Assembly (NCBI RefSeq): GCF_012641475.1
Contig: NZ_JABAIL010000003.1
Span: 372,001-436,000 of the forward strand
Length of the DNA stretch: 64,000 bases
Direction: 5' to 3'
Source: Flammeovirga agarivorans
GTDB lineage: Bacteria > Bacteroidota > Bacteroidia > Cytophagales > Flammeovirgaceae
Part shown: one piece after another, positions 8,600-17,647 of the stretch
How positions within the stretch are numbered: position 1 is the first letter of the stretch
How the letters are laid out: the number at the start of each line of letters is the position of its first letter
Notes under the pieces: model-generated
Databases searched by the model: none
Seen by the model: the letters and a program-made list of their open reading frames with translations, nothing else
What the model was told of the DNA's origin: nothing
Program-made: the position numbers and the translations under genes

Positions 8600-8661
8600 A
8601 CATCCAAAAAATCAGTTTGCTTCATTGATTTTAGTTTATTAGAGAGTTGAATAATACATTT
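8600..8661. repeat. Intergenic repeat, copy B (in the 8374-8769 gap)
   Basis: The block AATCAGTTTGCTTCATTGAT with TTTTAGTTTATTAGAGAGTT nearly repeats the sequence at 5230-5282, with one substitution in the first 20 bases. It is the only recognisable feature in the 396-base AT-rich gap between the genes at 7441-8373 and 8770-9261. No coding sequence is apparent there. Confidence 0.6.
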
Positions 8662-8769
8662 AATTAAAAGTAATTATAATACTAAACTAATTAAGGAGAA
8701 TGCTTCATTTTAACCACCAAATTTATTTTCTTAATGTATATAAGATCTTTTATTCAAAGTGTTAGAAGT

Positions 8770-9261
8770 TTATTCTTTAAATTTGATTATCTCTCTCTCT
8801 TTATTAATGTGATTTATATTCTTTAGCTCAAGTTCATTTATATTCTCAATTTTAGTTGTTTCACTTTCCAATTCTTTTTTTATTAAAAACTTATTGAATT
8901 CCATTAATGATGCCCCTTTCTTTTTAAATAGAATTAAGTTTTCTATTTCATTATTTGTAAAACCTGGAGATAAAGGAGGGTTGTTTAAAGTAATTACAAT
9001 TCCTTTAATGTCTGGGTTTAGAACTTTAATTGAATCAAAGTAGTTTACATATGTTTTATGTACAGTAAACTTTTTTTTAATTTTATCTATAGTATTATAG
9101 TAAATTAAAACTGACTCTGTATCTCCGTTTTTTTTTGCTTCAGCCATTAACTCTGAAATGACAAAGCACGTAGTGTTAATATCAGTCTGATTAATATCCT
9201 GGGCAATTGAAGTGGAAATACCAATTATTGAAAAGATATATATTAGAGTAATTTTTTTCAT
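8770..9261 (-). CDS. Secreted protein of unknown function
   Basis: The protein has 163 residues with a signal peptide (ISTSIAQ ending near residue 20). The mature part is mostly helical and charged, with a Lys/Glu-rich tail (INKEREIIKFKE). I recognise no family. It follows the gene at 9268-9738 with a 6-base gap on the same strand, so the two form an operon; a secreted protein paired with a small two-helix membrane protein. Confidence 0.6.
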   Translation of the reverse strand: MKKITLIYIFSIIGISTSIAQDINQTDINTTCFVISELMAEAKKNGDTESVLIYYNTIDKIKKKFTVHKTYVNYFDSIKVLNPDIKGIVITLNNPPLSPGFTNNEIENLILFKKKGASLMEFNKFLIKKELESETTKIENINELELKNINHINKEREIIKFKE

Positions 9262-9267
9262 ATTAAA

Positions 9268-9738
9268 TTAATTTACACGACCCGGTCCTTTTTCTGGTCC
9301 CTTTATGTCTTTTGGTTTTTCATGAGAGTCTTTAAAATTTGGGAAATTATCTTTACTGTTTATTGTGCTAATAATGAGAAAAGTACCTAACACCATTGCT
9401 ATAATACCTGGAGATGCTGTTACAATTCTAGCAGTAATACCAATACCCTCTATATTTAAACTATTTTCTTTTTTTAAAGTATAAAAAGCGACACCTGTAC
9501 CTAGGAACATTATAGCAAACCCAGAGAATAACCCAACTGAACGTTTTATCATGCTTAGATGCATCTGATATGCATATACTTTATACTCTAGGTTAAGGTC
9601 AGCTTCATTTTTAAATACACCATCTTTAAACCAATTAATATTGTGAATTAAAAAAAAACCAATTGCAATTAAAACTAAACTACTAGCAATAGTTAAAAAC
9701 CATGGTATATATTTTTCCCAATTTGTCTGTTTACTCAT
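9268..9738 (-). CDS. Small two-pass membrane protein
   Basis: I chose the ATG at 9738, giving 156 residues. The longer reading to 9795 would start at a TTG and would add a segment with no signal features. Three hydrophobic segments are visible: near residues 13-30 (FLTIASSLVLIAIGFFLI), 72-90 and 108-128. The C-terminus is rich in Lys, Gly and Pro (KGPEKGPGRVN). No family recognised. It is followed after 6 bases by a secreted protein gene and preceded by a partial copy of the intergenic repeat. Confidence 0.6.
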   Translation of the reverse strand: MSKQTNWEKYIPWFLTIASSLVLIAIGFFLIHNINWFKDGVFKNEADLNLEYKVYAYQMHLSMIKRSVGLFSGFAIMFLGTGVAFYTLKKENSLNIEGIGITARIVTASPGIIAMVLGTFLIISTINSKDNFPNFKDSHEKPKDIKGPEKGPGRVN

Positions 9739-9814
9739 AACTTTGTTTGCCTTAAACAGTATTAATACATCTTGCCAACAATTATTAATTGTCAAGTATC
9801 ACTATTTTAGGGTC

Positions 9815-9840
9815 TATTTATTAGATAGTTGAAGTTTATT
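9815..9840. repeat. Intergenic repeat, partial copy C
   Basis: The stretch TTTATTAGATAGTTGAAG matches the second block of copies A, B and D, with TTTTAG a few bases before it. The TCAGTTTGCTT block is missing. It lies upstream of the operon at 9738-8770. Confidence 0.4.
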
Positions 9841-9951
9841 ACTTTTGTTTTGTAACAAATGCCAAGAGTTTTTTAACATAAAGTCAGCTTCTTACTTTTT
9901 AAATATGAAACTGACCTGGTACAAACCTTTTATTAATCATTATGTTTTATT

Positions 9952-11334
9952 CTAATGGATTTTGGGTTTCGATGACAATTGAGGTTTTTCAATTGTAGCA
10001 AAATTTAATTTATAACTAATACCTTTTTTGGTATCGTCATAATTAACTGAATTTAAAAATTCATGAATAGCAATTTGCCACTTGATAAAAGTTTTAGCTG
10101 TTCTGTCATCCAAACCATAAGGTATGAAAATACGTGCATAACTATTGTTATAGATACTTTCAACACCATATGAAACAAAACCATAATCTGTTTCGTGATA
10201 ACTTAAATCATCATAAAAATCTCTAAATTCATTATAAAAATCATGAAACTCTTTAATATTCGAAGTTAATTTTTCTCTGTTATTTAATAAATCAGTATAA
10301 CTGACACTTAAGTCAATAAATGATTTTACACCATAAGTGATCCTATCATTTGAGTCTTCGCCTCTTTTATATGTTTTTAATATTGCCCAAAGGTTTTCTT
10401 TAGCTGAATTAAACTCACTCTTCCATTTATCTGATCGATTGATTGAAAAAACTACATCATCTAAGCCTTCAGAAATCTGATTTGGAACATTTGAATTATC
10501 ATCTGTTGTGAAATGAAGTTTCATCATCCCTTTAAATTGGATATTTTTATCTGAAAAAGTAGCTCCTGTGATAACTCCACTTAAATCTGATATTAATTTA
10601 AATGCTCCAGCGAGAACACTTGGTTTAAGTTTTTGACTTTTTACATCAGCATTTAATGGAATATATATGGGATCATTATTAAGAATTAAACGTGTACTAT
10701 CAATAGTGATCTCTTTATTTGCAAATTCAAATGAATTTAGTGGAATATCATAATCTGATTTAAATAATAATACTGGTTTATCATCGTCTTCACGTTGAGC
10801 TGCAATAAGTTGGTTGATAATAGAAATTGCAGGAAAGCTACTAAGGCTTGAGTTTAGTTGTTGATCAATTAAACCATTAATTTTTTCTTGCTTATTATTT
10901 TTTTTAACTATTGTAGCAATTATCTCAACATTATTTACTTTATCCAACGGAAGATTTGAGGTAAGTCGTATATTTTTTAGACTATGTGTAGTTTTATTAT
11001 TAACAATATTTTCTTTAAAAACTTGAGCAAATGAATAAATTGGTTCTGGTCGATTTATGTTTTTATCTTTCCAGTCGTAATAATTGACTTCTAATGAAAT
11101 GTAAAACTCTCCTTTATCTTCAACATAATATATTAGTTCATCAAGCTTTAAACTAACATTATTTGACCTAATAATAAAACCTTTATATTTCGAAAAGTCA
11201 ACGAAGTTCCCATTGTTATAATTCAATACTCCATCTAAACCATTAGGTAGTTTTTGAGCTAATATTGTACTATTACTGTCAAAGAAAAAAAGAAATGATA
11301 GAAATAGAAAGTGTAAAAGTTTTAAGCTTTTCAT
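9952..11334 (-). CDS. Secreted protein, unknown function
   Basis: The protein has 460 residues with a signal peptide (LFFFDSNSTILAQ, ending near residue 27). The body is predicted to be beta-rich, with a central span that mentions no known motif and a helical region near 345-400 rich in Tyr/Asp (FYNEFRDFYDDLSY). No family recognised. It is a single gene preceded by intergenic repeat copy D. Codon use and AT-richness match the other accessory genes in this stretch. Confidence 0.65.
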   Translation of the reverse strand: MKSLKLLHFLFLSFLFFFDSNSTILAQKLPNGLDGVLNYNNGNFVDFSKYKGFIIRSNNVSLKLDELIYYVEDKGEFYISLEVNYYDWKDKNINRPEPIYSFAQVFKENIVNNKTTHSLKNIRLTSNLPLDKVNNVEIIATIVKKNNKQEKINGLIDQQLNSSLSSFPAISIINQLIAAQREDDDKPVLLFKSDYDIPLNSFEFANKEITIDSTRLILNNDPIYIPLNADVKSQKLKPSVLAGAFKLISDLSGVITGATFSDKNIQFKGMMKLHFTTDDNSNVPNQISEGLDDVVFSINRSDKWKSEFNSAKENLWAILKTYKRGEDSNDRITYGVKSFIDLSVSYTDLLNNREKLTSNIKEFHDFYNEFRDFYDDLSYHETDYGFVSYGVESIYNNSYARIFIPYGLDDRTAKTFIKWQIAIHEFLNSVNYDDTKKGISYKLNFATIEKPQLSSKPKIH

Positions 11335-11439
11335 TGTTTTTTAATTATAAGTTATGCTTCAAATATTTTAGTATATGTAAAAATAATATAAAGACCATGG
11401 TAATTATATATTTTTAGAAATCACTTCCAACTACCCCAA

Positions 11440-11536
11440 CACCCAGTTTGCTCAATTGATTTTAGTTTGCTGTTAATTAGATTGTTGAAAGTTATTAACA
11501 ATAATAGATATTAATGTATTACAAAACAAGAAATGT
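11440..11536. repeat. Intergenic repeat, copy D (in the 11335-11904 gap)
   Basis: It contains CAGTTTGCTCAATTGATTTT, then TTAATTAGATTGTTGAAAG, then TTAATGTATTACAAAACAAG. This matches copy A block for block, including the TACAAAACAAGA block that copy B lacks. It marks the right end of the accessory stretch. Confidence 0.6.
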
Positions 11537-11668
11537 CCTTAAATTTCTTAAAAAAATCCTTTTCAACTTTTTATGACTGAGGTTATTAAAACGAAAATCA
11601 GCATTATTTCACCTTTCTTAAAACCGAAATTGATATGGGGAGAAATCCATTGATGTAGATGTTGTTTT

Positions 11669-11811
11669 AGTTACTGAGGGGGTATTCCTTTGTAGAGGAA
11701 TACTATTGTTGACTACTGAAAATTATTAATAGCCCCAACTATACATTGGCTTTTTCATAAGAGAAAGTCAATAGAAATTTACAGCATTAGGTACGCCCTG
11801 ATGCTGTTTTT
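11669..11811 (+). ncRNA. Candidate structured non-coding RNA ending in a terminator
   Basis: Flanking genes point away from this region (minus gene starting at 11334, plus gene starting at 11905), yet a strong plus-strand terminator is present: ACAGCAT (11781) pairs with ATGCTGT (11801), followed by TTTTT. Upstream lie an 8-pair hairpin GTATTCCT/AGGAATAC (11682-11703), enclosing GGGG/CCCC and AGTT/AACT arms (11669-11740), and an 11-pair hairpin at 11746-11771 that needs two G-U pairs. No open frame with a start fits. A small RNA is the best reading; its class is unknown and its 5' end is not defined. Confidence 0.45.
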
Positions 11812-11850
11812 CTTTTCTTAAAATTCTAACGGGAGTTTTGTAATTATCTA

Positions 11851-11858
11851 TATCTTTG
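11851..11858 (+). promoter_or_regulatory. Bacteroidota -7 promoter box
   Basis: TATCTTTG fits the TAnnTTTG consensus exactly and lies 46 bases before the ATG at 11905. A TTTTG lies at 11836-11840, closer than the usual -33 spacing. Confidence 0.45.
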
Positions 11859-11904
11859 CCGTACAATCTAAATCTAATTTTATTTTTTTAGCTAAATCTA
11901 AATC

Positions 11905-13248
11905 ATGAAGCAATATCTAATTGTACTGATATCAGTAGCATTTTCATCTTGTTACACCTCAAAAAAATCGACGCATCAAGGAGCCGACTTTGGTGGTGAA
12001 ATTGTCAAAATCACAGAAAAAAAATATGACGCGAAAGACAAGGCAGGAGAGTATACCGTCATTTATAGTGATAATCTTCACTCTAGGGTATTTTACTACA
12101 ACGATCAAAAGTCGTTGACAAAACAAGAGTTTATTAATCCGGAAGGAGAGGTATACTGGGTGATTGAAAATACTTACGACGAGGACAATGTAAAAACGGG
12201 TACAGAGATCTCTTATGGAGGGCGATTGGAAAGTCGACAGATAAATAAGGTGATCGATGGAAAAGTAGTAGAAGGTACTCGCTACGATGGGGAAGGAAAC
12301 ATTAAGGAAGTATATTCTTATAAGTACGCGGGAGAGTGGAAGAGTGAAATCACCACAAAAAATCCGAAGGGAGAATTGATTTCGGTAAGATCTATTCATA
12401 GAGAAGAGGGGGAAATTGTTTCTGTCGTAGAAAAAGATGCAACAGGACAAATCACATATAATAATGTTCTAGAAAACAACGAGCAGGGTGATGTAGTGAA
12501 GTCAGAAACAGAAAGACCCATTAAGGAATATCACGAAATTGTTTACTATACCTACGACTATGATGCACAAGGTAATTGGGTAAGAAAATATCATTTCGAT
12601 AACCAAAGGGAGATAATGTTTATTACTGTCAGAAATTTGGTTTATAAAGGGGATGAAAAGAAGGTGCTGACCAAAGACGCATTGATAGGAGAATGGTTTG
12701 TATTTGGCAGACATGTTGACAGAATGGAATTCAAAGCAGATCAATCGTTTATTATCAGAAATAAAGATAAAGAAGGTATTGTTGGCCGTTGGGAATTAGA
12801 TACAGAGGAACATCAGATATTATTAAAGCCAGAAACAAAAGAGGTAAAGATCGCTTTTGACTATACAATGGAGGGACAAACGATTCGCCTTTTTGCAAAG
12901 GAAATCAATGAAGAAATGACGCTGGAAAAAAGGGTGAGTACTAAGAAAACACCTCAACAAGTTACCGAAAGTGCATTTCTAAAAAAATGGGCTGTAAAAG
13001 GGAAAACAGGCGATTTTATTGAGTTTAAAGAGGAACAGGTTTTTGTCAATGAAAGACCGGACAAAGCACCTAGAATTGGGGAATGGAAATTAGACGTAAA
13101 GAATAAAGTAATACGTATCAAAGAAGAAGGGAAGTCGAATTCGGCTGAGCTGATTTATTACTTTAGAGAAAACACTCTTCTATTGTATAGTATGGATGGA
13201 GAATTACAATTGACTTTAGATCCTGTAGATACAGGTCTTGTAAAATAA
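11905..13248 (+). CDS. Lipoprotein with YD-like repeats and two lipocalin-like domains
   Basis: The protein has 447 residues with a lipoprotein signal (lipobox Cys16, SSCYTSKK). The first half (about 40-250) has repeating beta motifs such as YDEDN, YDGEGN and YDYDAQGN, similar to the YD/RHS-type repeats of MORN-like wrap proteins. The second half has two related units of about 85 residues. Each starts with a Trp-containing turn (IGEWFVFG and LKKWAVKG) and contains GRWELD or GEWKLD, resembling lipocalin-like domains. It is likely on the outer or inner membrane facing the periplasm. Substrate unknown. A bidirectional terminator follows. Confidence 0.65.
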   Translation: MKQYLIVLISVAFSSCYTSKKSTHQGADFGGEIVKITEKKYDAKDKAGEYTVIYSDNLHSRVFYYNDQKSLTKQEFINPEGEVYWVIENTYDEDNVKTGTEISYGGRLESRQINKVIDGKVVEGTRYDGEGNIKEVYSYKYAGEWKSEITTKNPKGELISVRSIHREEGEIVSVVEKDATGQITYNNVLENNEQGDVVKSETERPIKEYHEIVYYTYDYDAQGNWVRKYHFDNQREIMFITVRNLVYKGDEKKVLTKDALIGEWFVFGRHVDRMEFKADQSFIIRNKDKEGIVGRWELDTEEHQILLKPETKEVKIAFDYTMEGQTIRLFAKEINEEMTLEKRVSTKKTPQQVTESAFLKKWAVKGKTGDFIEFKEEQVFVNERPDKAPRIGEWKLDVKNKVIRIKEEGKSNSAELIYYFRENTLLLYSMDGELQLTLDPVDTGLVK

Positions 13249-13271
13249 CATCCTTAGTTAAAGGCAAGAAA

Positions 13272-13306
13272 AAAGGAGCAACTAATATAGCTGCTCCTTT
13301 CTTTTT
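13272..13306. terminator. Bidirectional terminator
   Basis: GGAGCA (13275) pairs with TGCTCC (13292), flanked by an A-run and a T-run. It serves both the plus gene ending at 13248 and the minus gene ending at 13324. Confidence 0.8.
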
Positions 13307-13323
13307 TACTAAAGTAACATAAA

Positions 13324-15858
13324 TTAGAAACTCATTTTTAAACCTACTGAATAAGTTCTTCCGAGTCCCATATAATAATCACCCGGAAGCATAGCTCCAG
13401 TATCATCTATTCCTCCTTGTAAGCCCTGAACAGCATAGGCTGTATTCAAGACGTTGTTGACTCTAAAATTGACAAGTCCATTAAAGCCTGCCATTTGGAA
13501 AGCGTAAGAAGCACCTAAGTCAAGTAGATTGTACGAAGGCATTTCGTAAGCACCTGTACCTTTGTACTCTTCGCTATCTCTTCTTGTTGGGTCGTAGTCT
13601 GCAAACAATCTACCGTAGTAGTTCCAGTCAGCATTTAAACGAAGACCATTAACTACTTCGTAAGAAACACCTAAAGCTGCAGTGGTTTGAGCAGAGTTAC
13701 CTACTTCAGCACCCGCCATATATACGTTGACAGTATCGATGGCATTTTGCTGATCATCGAAAATCTGAACGTTTTCTAAGTCATTTAACCATCTCCAGTC
13801 ACCTAATGAAACCATACCTGTTAAAGTAAGTCTACGGTTCACTTGGTACGTCATGTCTACCTCAATACCTTTATGAAGGGCATCTACACCTAAAAGGTTA
13901 GCAGTGTAAGGTACACCGTCTCTAAATACTGTTTTTACAAACGATTTGTCTTGCCAGTGTGTGTAGTAAGCGTTAACATTCGCTCTGAAACCTTGGTTTC
14001 TATAACCGTAACCAATTTCACCACTAAGGATTTTTTCGTTAACAGCATTCTCGTTGATATCGTTTTGGTAGTTTAAGAAAACTGCACCAAAGAACGGCTG
14101 ACGAGAGATATATCCAGCATTGGCAAATACATTGTGATGCTCATCGATGTTGTAGTTAGCACCTGCCTTTGCAGAACCACCCCAGAAGCTTTGCCAGTCT
14201 GTTTCATCTGTACCATGCTCGTAGCTCATGTAGTCAATTCTTTTGAACGCTTGGTGAGATACTGCACCAGTGAAGAATGCCGACAATTGATCTTTAGAGT
14301 ATTCTAACTGACCAAAGAAACCTTGCCATTGTACGATACCATCGTTATCGTAACCCATTCTATCACCTACACCTACTACTCTGTTTGGTTGTGATTTCAT
14401 AGAGTTGTCTACATAGAAATCGCCACCCATTAGGTCTTCTACCGTTTGGTAGTGCTGCCCTAGGTAGTAACGTAAATCAAGACCACCTACTAACGTCCAA
14501 TTGTCGTTCAATTGGTGAGTTAAAGTAGATAAAGCACCCGTCCATAAGTGGTTGTTGTTCGAGGCTCTGTAAATACCTTTTGCACCACCTTCTTCATCAA
14601 CGTTATTAGCTACATAAGCATCCCAGTCGATTAGACCGTCGTATGTTCTGTAAGAGTCATCTACCCAGTGGCTACCGGCCATACCTGTACCGCCACCTTT
14701 ACCTACAGAGAAGTAAACGGAAGTCGATAGGTCTGTCTTTTCAGAGATTGTCCAGTAGTGGTTCAATGACATTTGTGGTTTATGGTAAGAGTTTTGGTTC
14801 ATGTTAAACTCTTGTCCGTTTTTATAACCCCAGTCTTTGTTGTAACGGTCACCATGTTTTTCATACTCTTCTTCAGTAAGGTATGTTCTTCTTTGACCGT
14901 GAGTTTGTGGAGCACCAAATGTGGTAAATGATAATGTATGACGGTCGTTGAACTGCTTAGAGATATTCAGGAAGTAAGAATATCCTTCGAAAGAAGTACC
15001 ATCTACATAACCATTACCTGTAGTTTTAGATAATGCTGTAGTGATCGCCCAGCCATTGTCCATAAGACCTGTAGAAAGCGTAAGTCCTGTCTTGAAGTAA
15101 CCGTCGTTACCCATTCCCATAAATACATTACCGCCTTTTTCAGCATCAGTAGTTTTAGTAAGAATGTTGATTGTACCACCAACAGAAGGTACCGCAAGCT
15201 TAGAAGCACCTAAACCTCTTTGTACTTGCATGGTTTTCGTTACATCACCTAAACCAGCCCAGTTTGACCAATATACTTTACCGTTTTCCATATCGTTTAC
15301 TGGAACACCGTTGATCATTACGGCTACGTTTTCTGAGTCAAAACCTCTAAGTGAGATTCTTGAATCACCAAAACCACCACCAGCACCAGAAACGTATACA
15401 CCTGGAGAAGATTTTAATACCTGTGGGAACTCTTGGTTACCCATTTTAGTTTCGATTTGTTCAGCGTCGATTGAAGCCACAGCTACAGGAGTTTTACGGT
15501 CAATCGCGATAGAAGCAAGAACTTCTACTTCTGCAAGACCAACAGCATCTGAAGCCATTTGCACTTCACCAAGGTCGATCGGAGTACCGTTTAATTCCAC
15601 CTCTTTTTTGATGGACTTCATTCCTACAAATGAGATATTCAATGTTTGTTTACCTGTTCTCTTTGATTCGAAAGCAAACTGCCCGTTAAAATCTGAGATA
15701 GCACCAGTTGTTGTTCCTTCAACAGAGATATTGGCACCAATAATAGGTTCATTAGTAGTATCCTCTAATAATACACCTGAAATAAGTGTTTGAGCAAAGG
15801 CTGTACTAGATAGCATGCACAACATTGCCACAATCAGAGACATTGGTTTCGTAGACAT
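13324..15858 (-). CDS. TonB-dependent outer-membrane receptor
   Basis: The protein has 844 residues: a signal peptide ending near FAQ (residue 23), a carboxypeptidase-D-regulatory-like domain (about 25-105), a plug domain (about 125-240, with ISLRGFDSENVAVMINGVPV and GGTINILTK), and a beta-barrel ending in an aromatic residue (GLKMSF). It lacks the SusC signature and no SusD follows, so it is a general TonB receptor rather than a glycan importer. The ligand cannot be read from the sequence; iron complexes or cobalamin are typical for the fold. It is a single gene. Confidence 0.9.
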   Translation of the reverse strand: MSTKPMSLIVAMLCMLSSTAFAQTLISGVLLEDTTNEPIIGANISVEGTTTGAISDFNGQFAFESKRTGKQTLNISFVGMKSIKKEVELNGTPIDLGEVQMASDAVGLAEVEVLASIAIDRKTPVAVASIDAEQIETKMGNQEFPQVLKSSPGVYVSGAGGGFGDSRISLRGFDSENVAVMINGVPVNDMENGKVYWSNWAGLGDVTKTMQVQRGLGASKLAVPSVGGTINILTKTTDAEKGGNVFMGMGNDGYFKTGLTLSTGLMDNGWAITTALSKTTGNGYVDGTSFEGYSYFLNISKQFNDRHTLSFTTFGAPQTHGQRRTYLTEEEYEKHGDRYNKDWGYKNGQEFNMNQNSYHKPQMSLNHYWTISEKTDLSTSVYFSVGKGGGTGMAGSHWVDDSYRTYDGLIDWDAYVANNVDEEGGAKGIYRASNNNHLWTGALSTLTHQLNDNWTLVGGLDLRYYLGQHYQTVEDLMGGDFYVDNSMKSQPNRVVGVGDRMGYDNDGIVQWQGFFGQLEYSKDQLSAFFTGAVSHQAFKRIDYMSYEHGTDETDWQSFWGGSAKAGANYNIDEHHNVFANAGYISRQPFFGAVFLNYQNDINENAVNEKILSGEIGYGYRNQGFRANVNAYYTHWQDKSFVKTVFRDGVPYTANLLGVDALHKGIEVDMTYQVNRRLTLTGMVSLGDWRWLNDLENVQIFDDQQNAIDTVNVYMAGAEVGNSAQTTAALGVSYEVVNGLRLNADWNYYGRLFADYDPTRRDSEEYKGTGAYEMPSYNLLDLGASYAFQMAGFNGLVNFRVNNVLNTAYAVQGLQGGIDDTGAMLPGDYYMGLGRTYSVGLKMSF

Positions 15859-16075
15859 TTCTAATGTAATAAGGTTAATTAGTTATAGTTTTTAAAACGG
15901 TGCAAAAGAAGTGATCTAATGTGAACGAATTGTTACTCTTTAATTTTGTTTGAGAGTGGTTATTTTTTTTTAACAGACAACAAGGTGTACAATCAGAATT
16001 TGGAGGTCCGTATTAGCAAATGCTTTGTAATGTGTCTGATTATAGGTGTTTTATGTGTTTTTTATACAATAAAAA

Positions 16076-16103
16076 AGTACCCTAAGTTTTCACCTAGAGT
16101 ACT
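16076..16103 (-). terminator. Terminator of the outer-membrane protein gene
   Basis: AGTACCCTA pairs with TAGAGTACT with one mismatch, and a T-run follows on the minus strand. It lies just after the stop at 16134. Confidence 0.65.
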
Positions 16104-16133
16104 CCAATTTTTATCTTTTTCTTGAAATTGATG

Positions 16134-16832
16134 CTATCGAATAAACTTCTTTCCTGTAATTGAGTAGGCAATTCCTACGGTTATGGTTGTAAATGTGTCC
16201 GTCGTAATTTTTTGACCAGAGCCTGTTAAGTCAATTTGCTCCGAACTGGATAAGTTACTTTGGATTTCCATATTAAACTTCAGCTTTCTACTGATGTTAC
16301 GTCTAAAACCGATACCAAGAATTAATGTGCCTCCTGTATCTACGCCGTCTTCTACTGTAAGGTAATTGACCGATGCCGATCGAAACACACTCGTACCCAT
16401 TAGAAGGTAAAAGGTGGTCGGAGATTTCTTTTGGAACCTGCCTGCGCCAATATCATAAATAAGGATTGGAGCAATTTGGAATAAGCTGGATGTAAAAATA
16501 TCATTTTCACTAGAGATACTTTCGTGGCTTTCACCGCCCACAGCCGAAAGTCCCATATAACCTACCTGAATTCTAAAATGAAGTGATCTAGAAAATCTTT
16601 TCTGATAATAACCACTGATGGCAAGATTCATATTTTTGGGATTGTACGAGCCATTTCCAATACTGGCATAGGATCCGGTATAGGTAGAAAAACCTGTATT
16701 AAGCCCAAATAATGTATAATTGGTATTTTCAGCAGAACGTAAATAGGTTCTTCTCCACTGATAATGTTCTTGTCCATATATGAGGTTACTCAACAAAAGC
16801 ATGAAGAGCAGGGTAAAAAGTCTAGATTTCAT
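16134..16832 (-). CDS. Outer-membrane beta-barrel protein, unknown function
   Basis: The protein has 232 residues with a signal peptide ending near IYGQ (residue 21). The rest consists of alternating beta-strands with aromatic ends (FGLNTGFSTYTGSYA, LHFRIQVGYMGLSAVG, TVGIAYSI), as in small porin-like barrels. I cannot name the family. It is a single gene with its own terminator. Confidence 0.65.
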   Translation of the reverse strand: MKSRLFTLLFMLLLSNLIYGQEHYQWRRTYLRSAENTNYTLFGLNTGFSTYTGSYASIGNGSYNPKNMNLAISGYYQKRFSRSLHFRIQVGYMGLSAVGGESHESISSENDIFTSSLFQIAPILIYDIGAGRFQKKSPTTFYLLMGTSVFRSASVNYLTVEDGVDTGGTLILGIGFRRNISRKLKFNMEIQSNLSSSEQIDLTGSGQKITTDTFTTITVGIAYSITGKKFIR

Positions 16833-16974
16833 CGGTAGTAATCGTATTAAAAAGTAAGGTTAAAAAATGAATATGATACTTAATTACTTACCTATACAAC
16901 GAAAGAATGCTGCTGTCACTTTTTCATAATTCAGCTATTTTCTTTCAAAATCTATTCTTCTGAATATAAATTAC

Positions 16975-17637
16975 TTAGCTTTTCTTTACTTCTTTTCGCG
17001 TCTGCGGATCGGTGATCCCTTCAATATGTCCACCCGCCACAGCCCATAAATAAAGGCTAGCCACAGAAGCATAGGGAGTATATCTTTTCCAGAATCGTTG
17101 GAACTTTTCCTTGTCAATTTTTCTATGGCGGTAGATCATTCTTAATCCTCTATGGATTGCCAAATCGCCGTAGCTAAGAATATTGGGTCTCTGCATGGAG
17201 AAGATCATCATCATTTCTGCTGTCCAAGGACCAATACCATTTAGTGCTGATAGCGTAGTAGATACTTCTTCGTCATTCATGGAATGTAAGGCATCGATAT
17301 CAAATTCCTTATTGACTACCTTCTCCGCAAAATCTTTGATATAACCTACTTTTCTGAACGACATACCGAGCGATTGAAGTTCCTCTGTAGAAAGTGCATC
17401 AATGGCTTTTGGTTCGATTGTGCCGATCTTATCGCGTAGTCTTCTTAATATCGTGACTTGTGCTTTTGTAGAGATTTGCTGTCCCACAATCGATTTAATG
17501 ATGGCTTCGAAAAGATCAGGGTAGGTTTCTCTTTTGATTAATCCTATCTGATCAATCACTTCGCCCAACTTTTTGTCTTTTAACTTTAAATGATCGATGG
17601 CCTCCTGATCGTATTCAAAAAAGTATTTCTTGTCCAT
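16975..17637 (-). CDS. DNA-3-methyladenine glycosylase (AlkA-like, HhH-GPD)
   Basis: The protein has 220 residues of the HhH-GPD base-excision repair superfamily, removing alkylated purines from DNA in the cytoplasm. The GQQIS helix is at 52-56, the helix-hairpin-helix with LNGIGPWTAE at 132-141, and the catalytic Asp158 in SYGDLAIHRGL. No Fe-S cysteine cluster is present, which separates it from the Nth/MutY enzymes and fits the AlkA branch. It is 10 bases downstream of a lipoprotein gene on the same strand, a pairing with no obvious functional logic. Confidence 0.9.
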   Translation of the reverse strand: MDKKYFFEYDQEAIDHLKLKDKKLGEVIDQIGLIKRETYPDLFEAIIKSIVGQQISTKAQVTILRRLRDKIGTIEPKAIDALSTEELQSLGMSFRKVGYIKDFAEKVVNKEFDIDALHSMNDEEVSTTLSALNGIGPWTAEMMMIFSMQRPNILSYGDLAIHRGLRMIYRHRKIDKEKFQRFWKRYTPYASVASLYLWAVAGGHIEGITDPQTRKEVKKS

Positions 17638-17647
17638 GATCCCTATT

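Noticed and set aside
11959-12450. Minus-strand open frame of 163 codons antisense to the lipoprotein gene
   Set aside because: The plus-strand gene has a lipoprotein signal and repeat structure; the antisense frame has no domain and is Cys/Phe/Ile-rich as shadows often are.
15164-15793. Long plus-strand open frame of 209 codons inside the TonB receptor gene
   Set aside because: It is antisense to the conserved plug domain of a clear TonB-dependent receptor and has a Ser/Pro/Thr-rich, domain-free composition.
13324-15858. SusC-type glycan importer
   Set aside because: It has a TonB plug and barrel but no SusC hallmark motif and no SusD gene next to it, so it was called a general TonB receptor.
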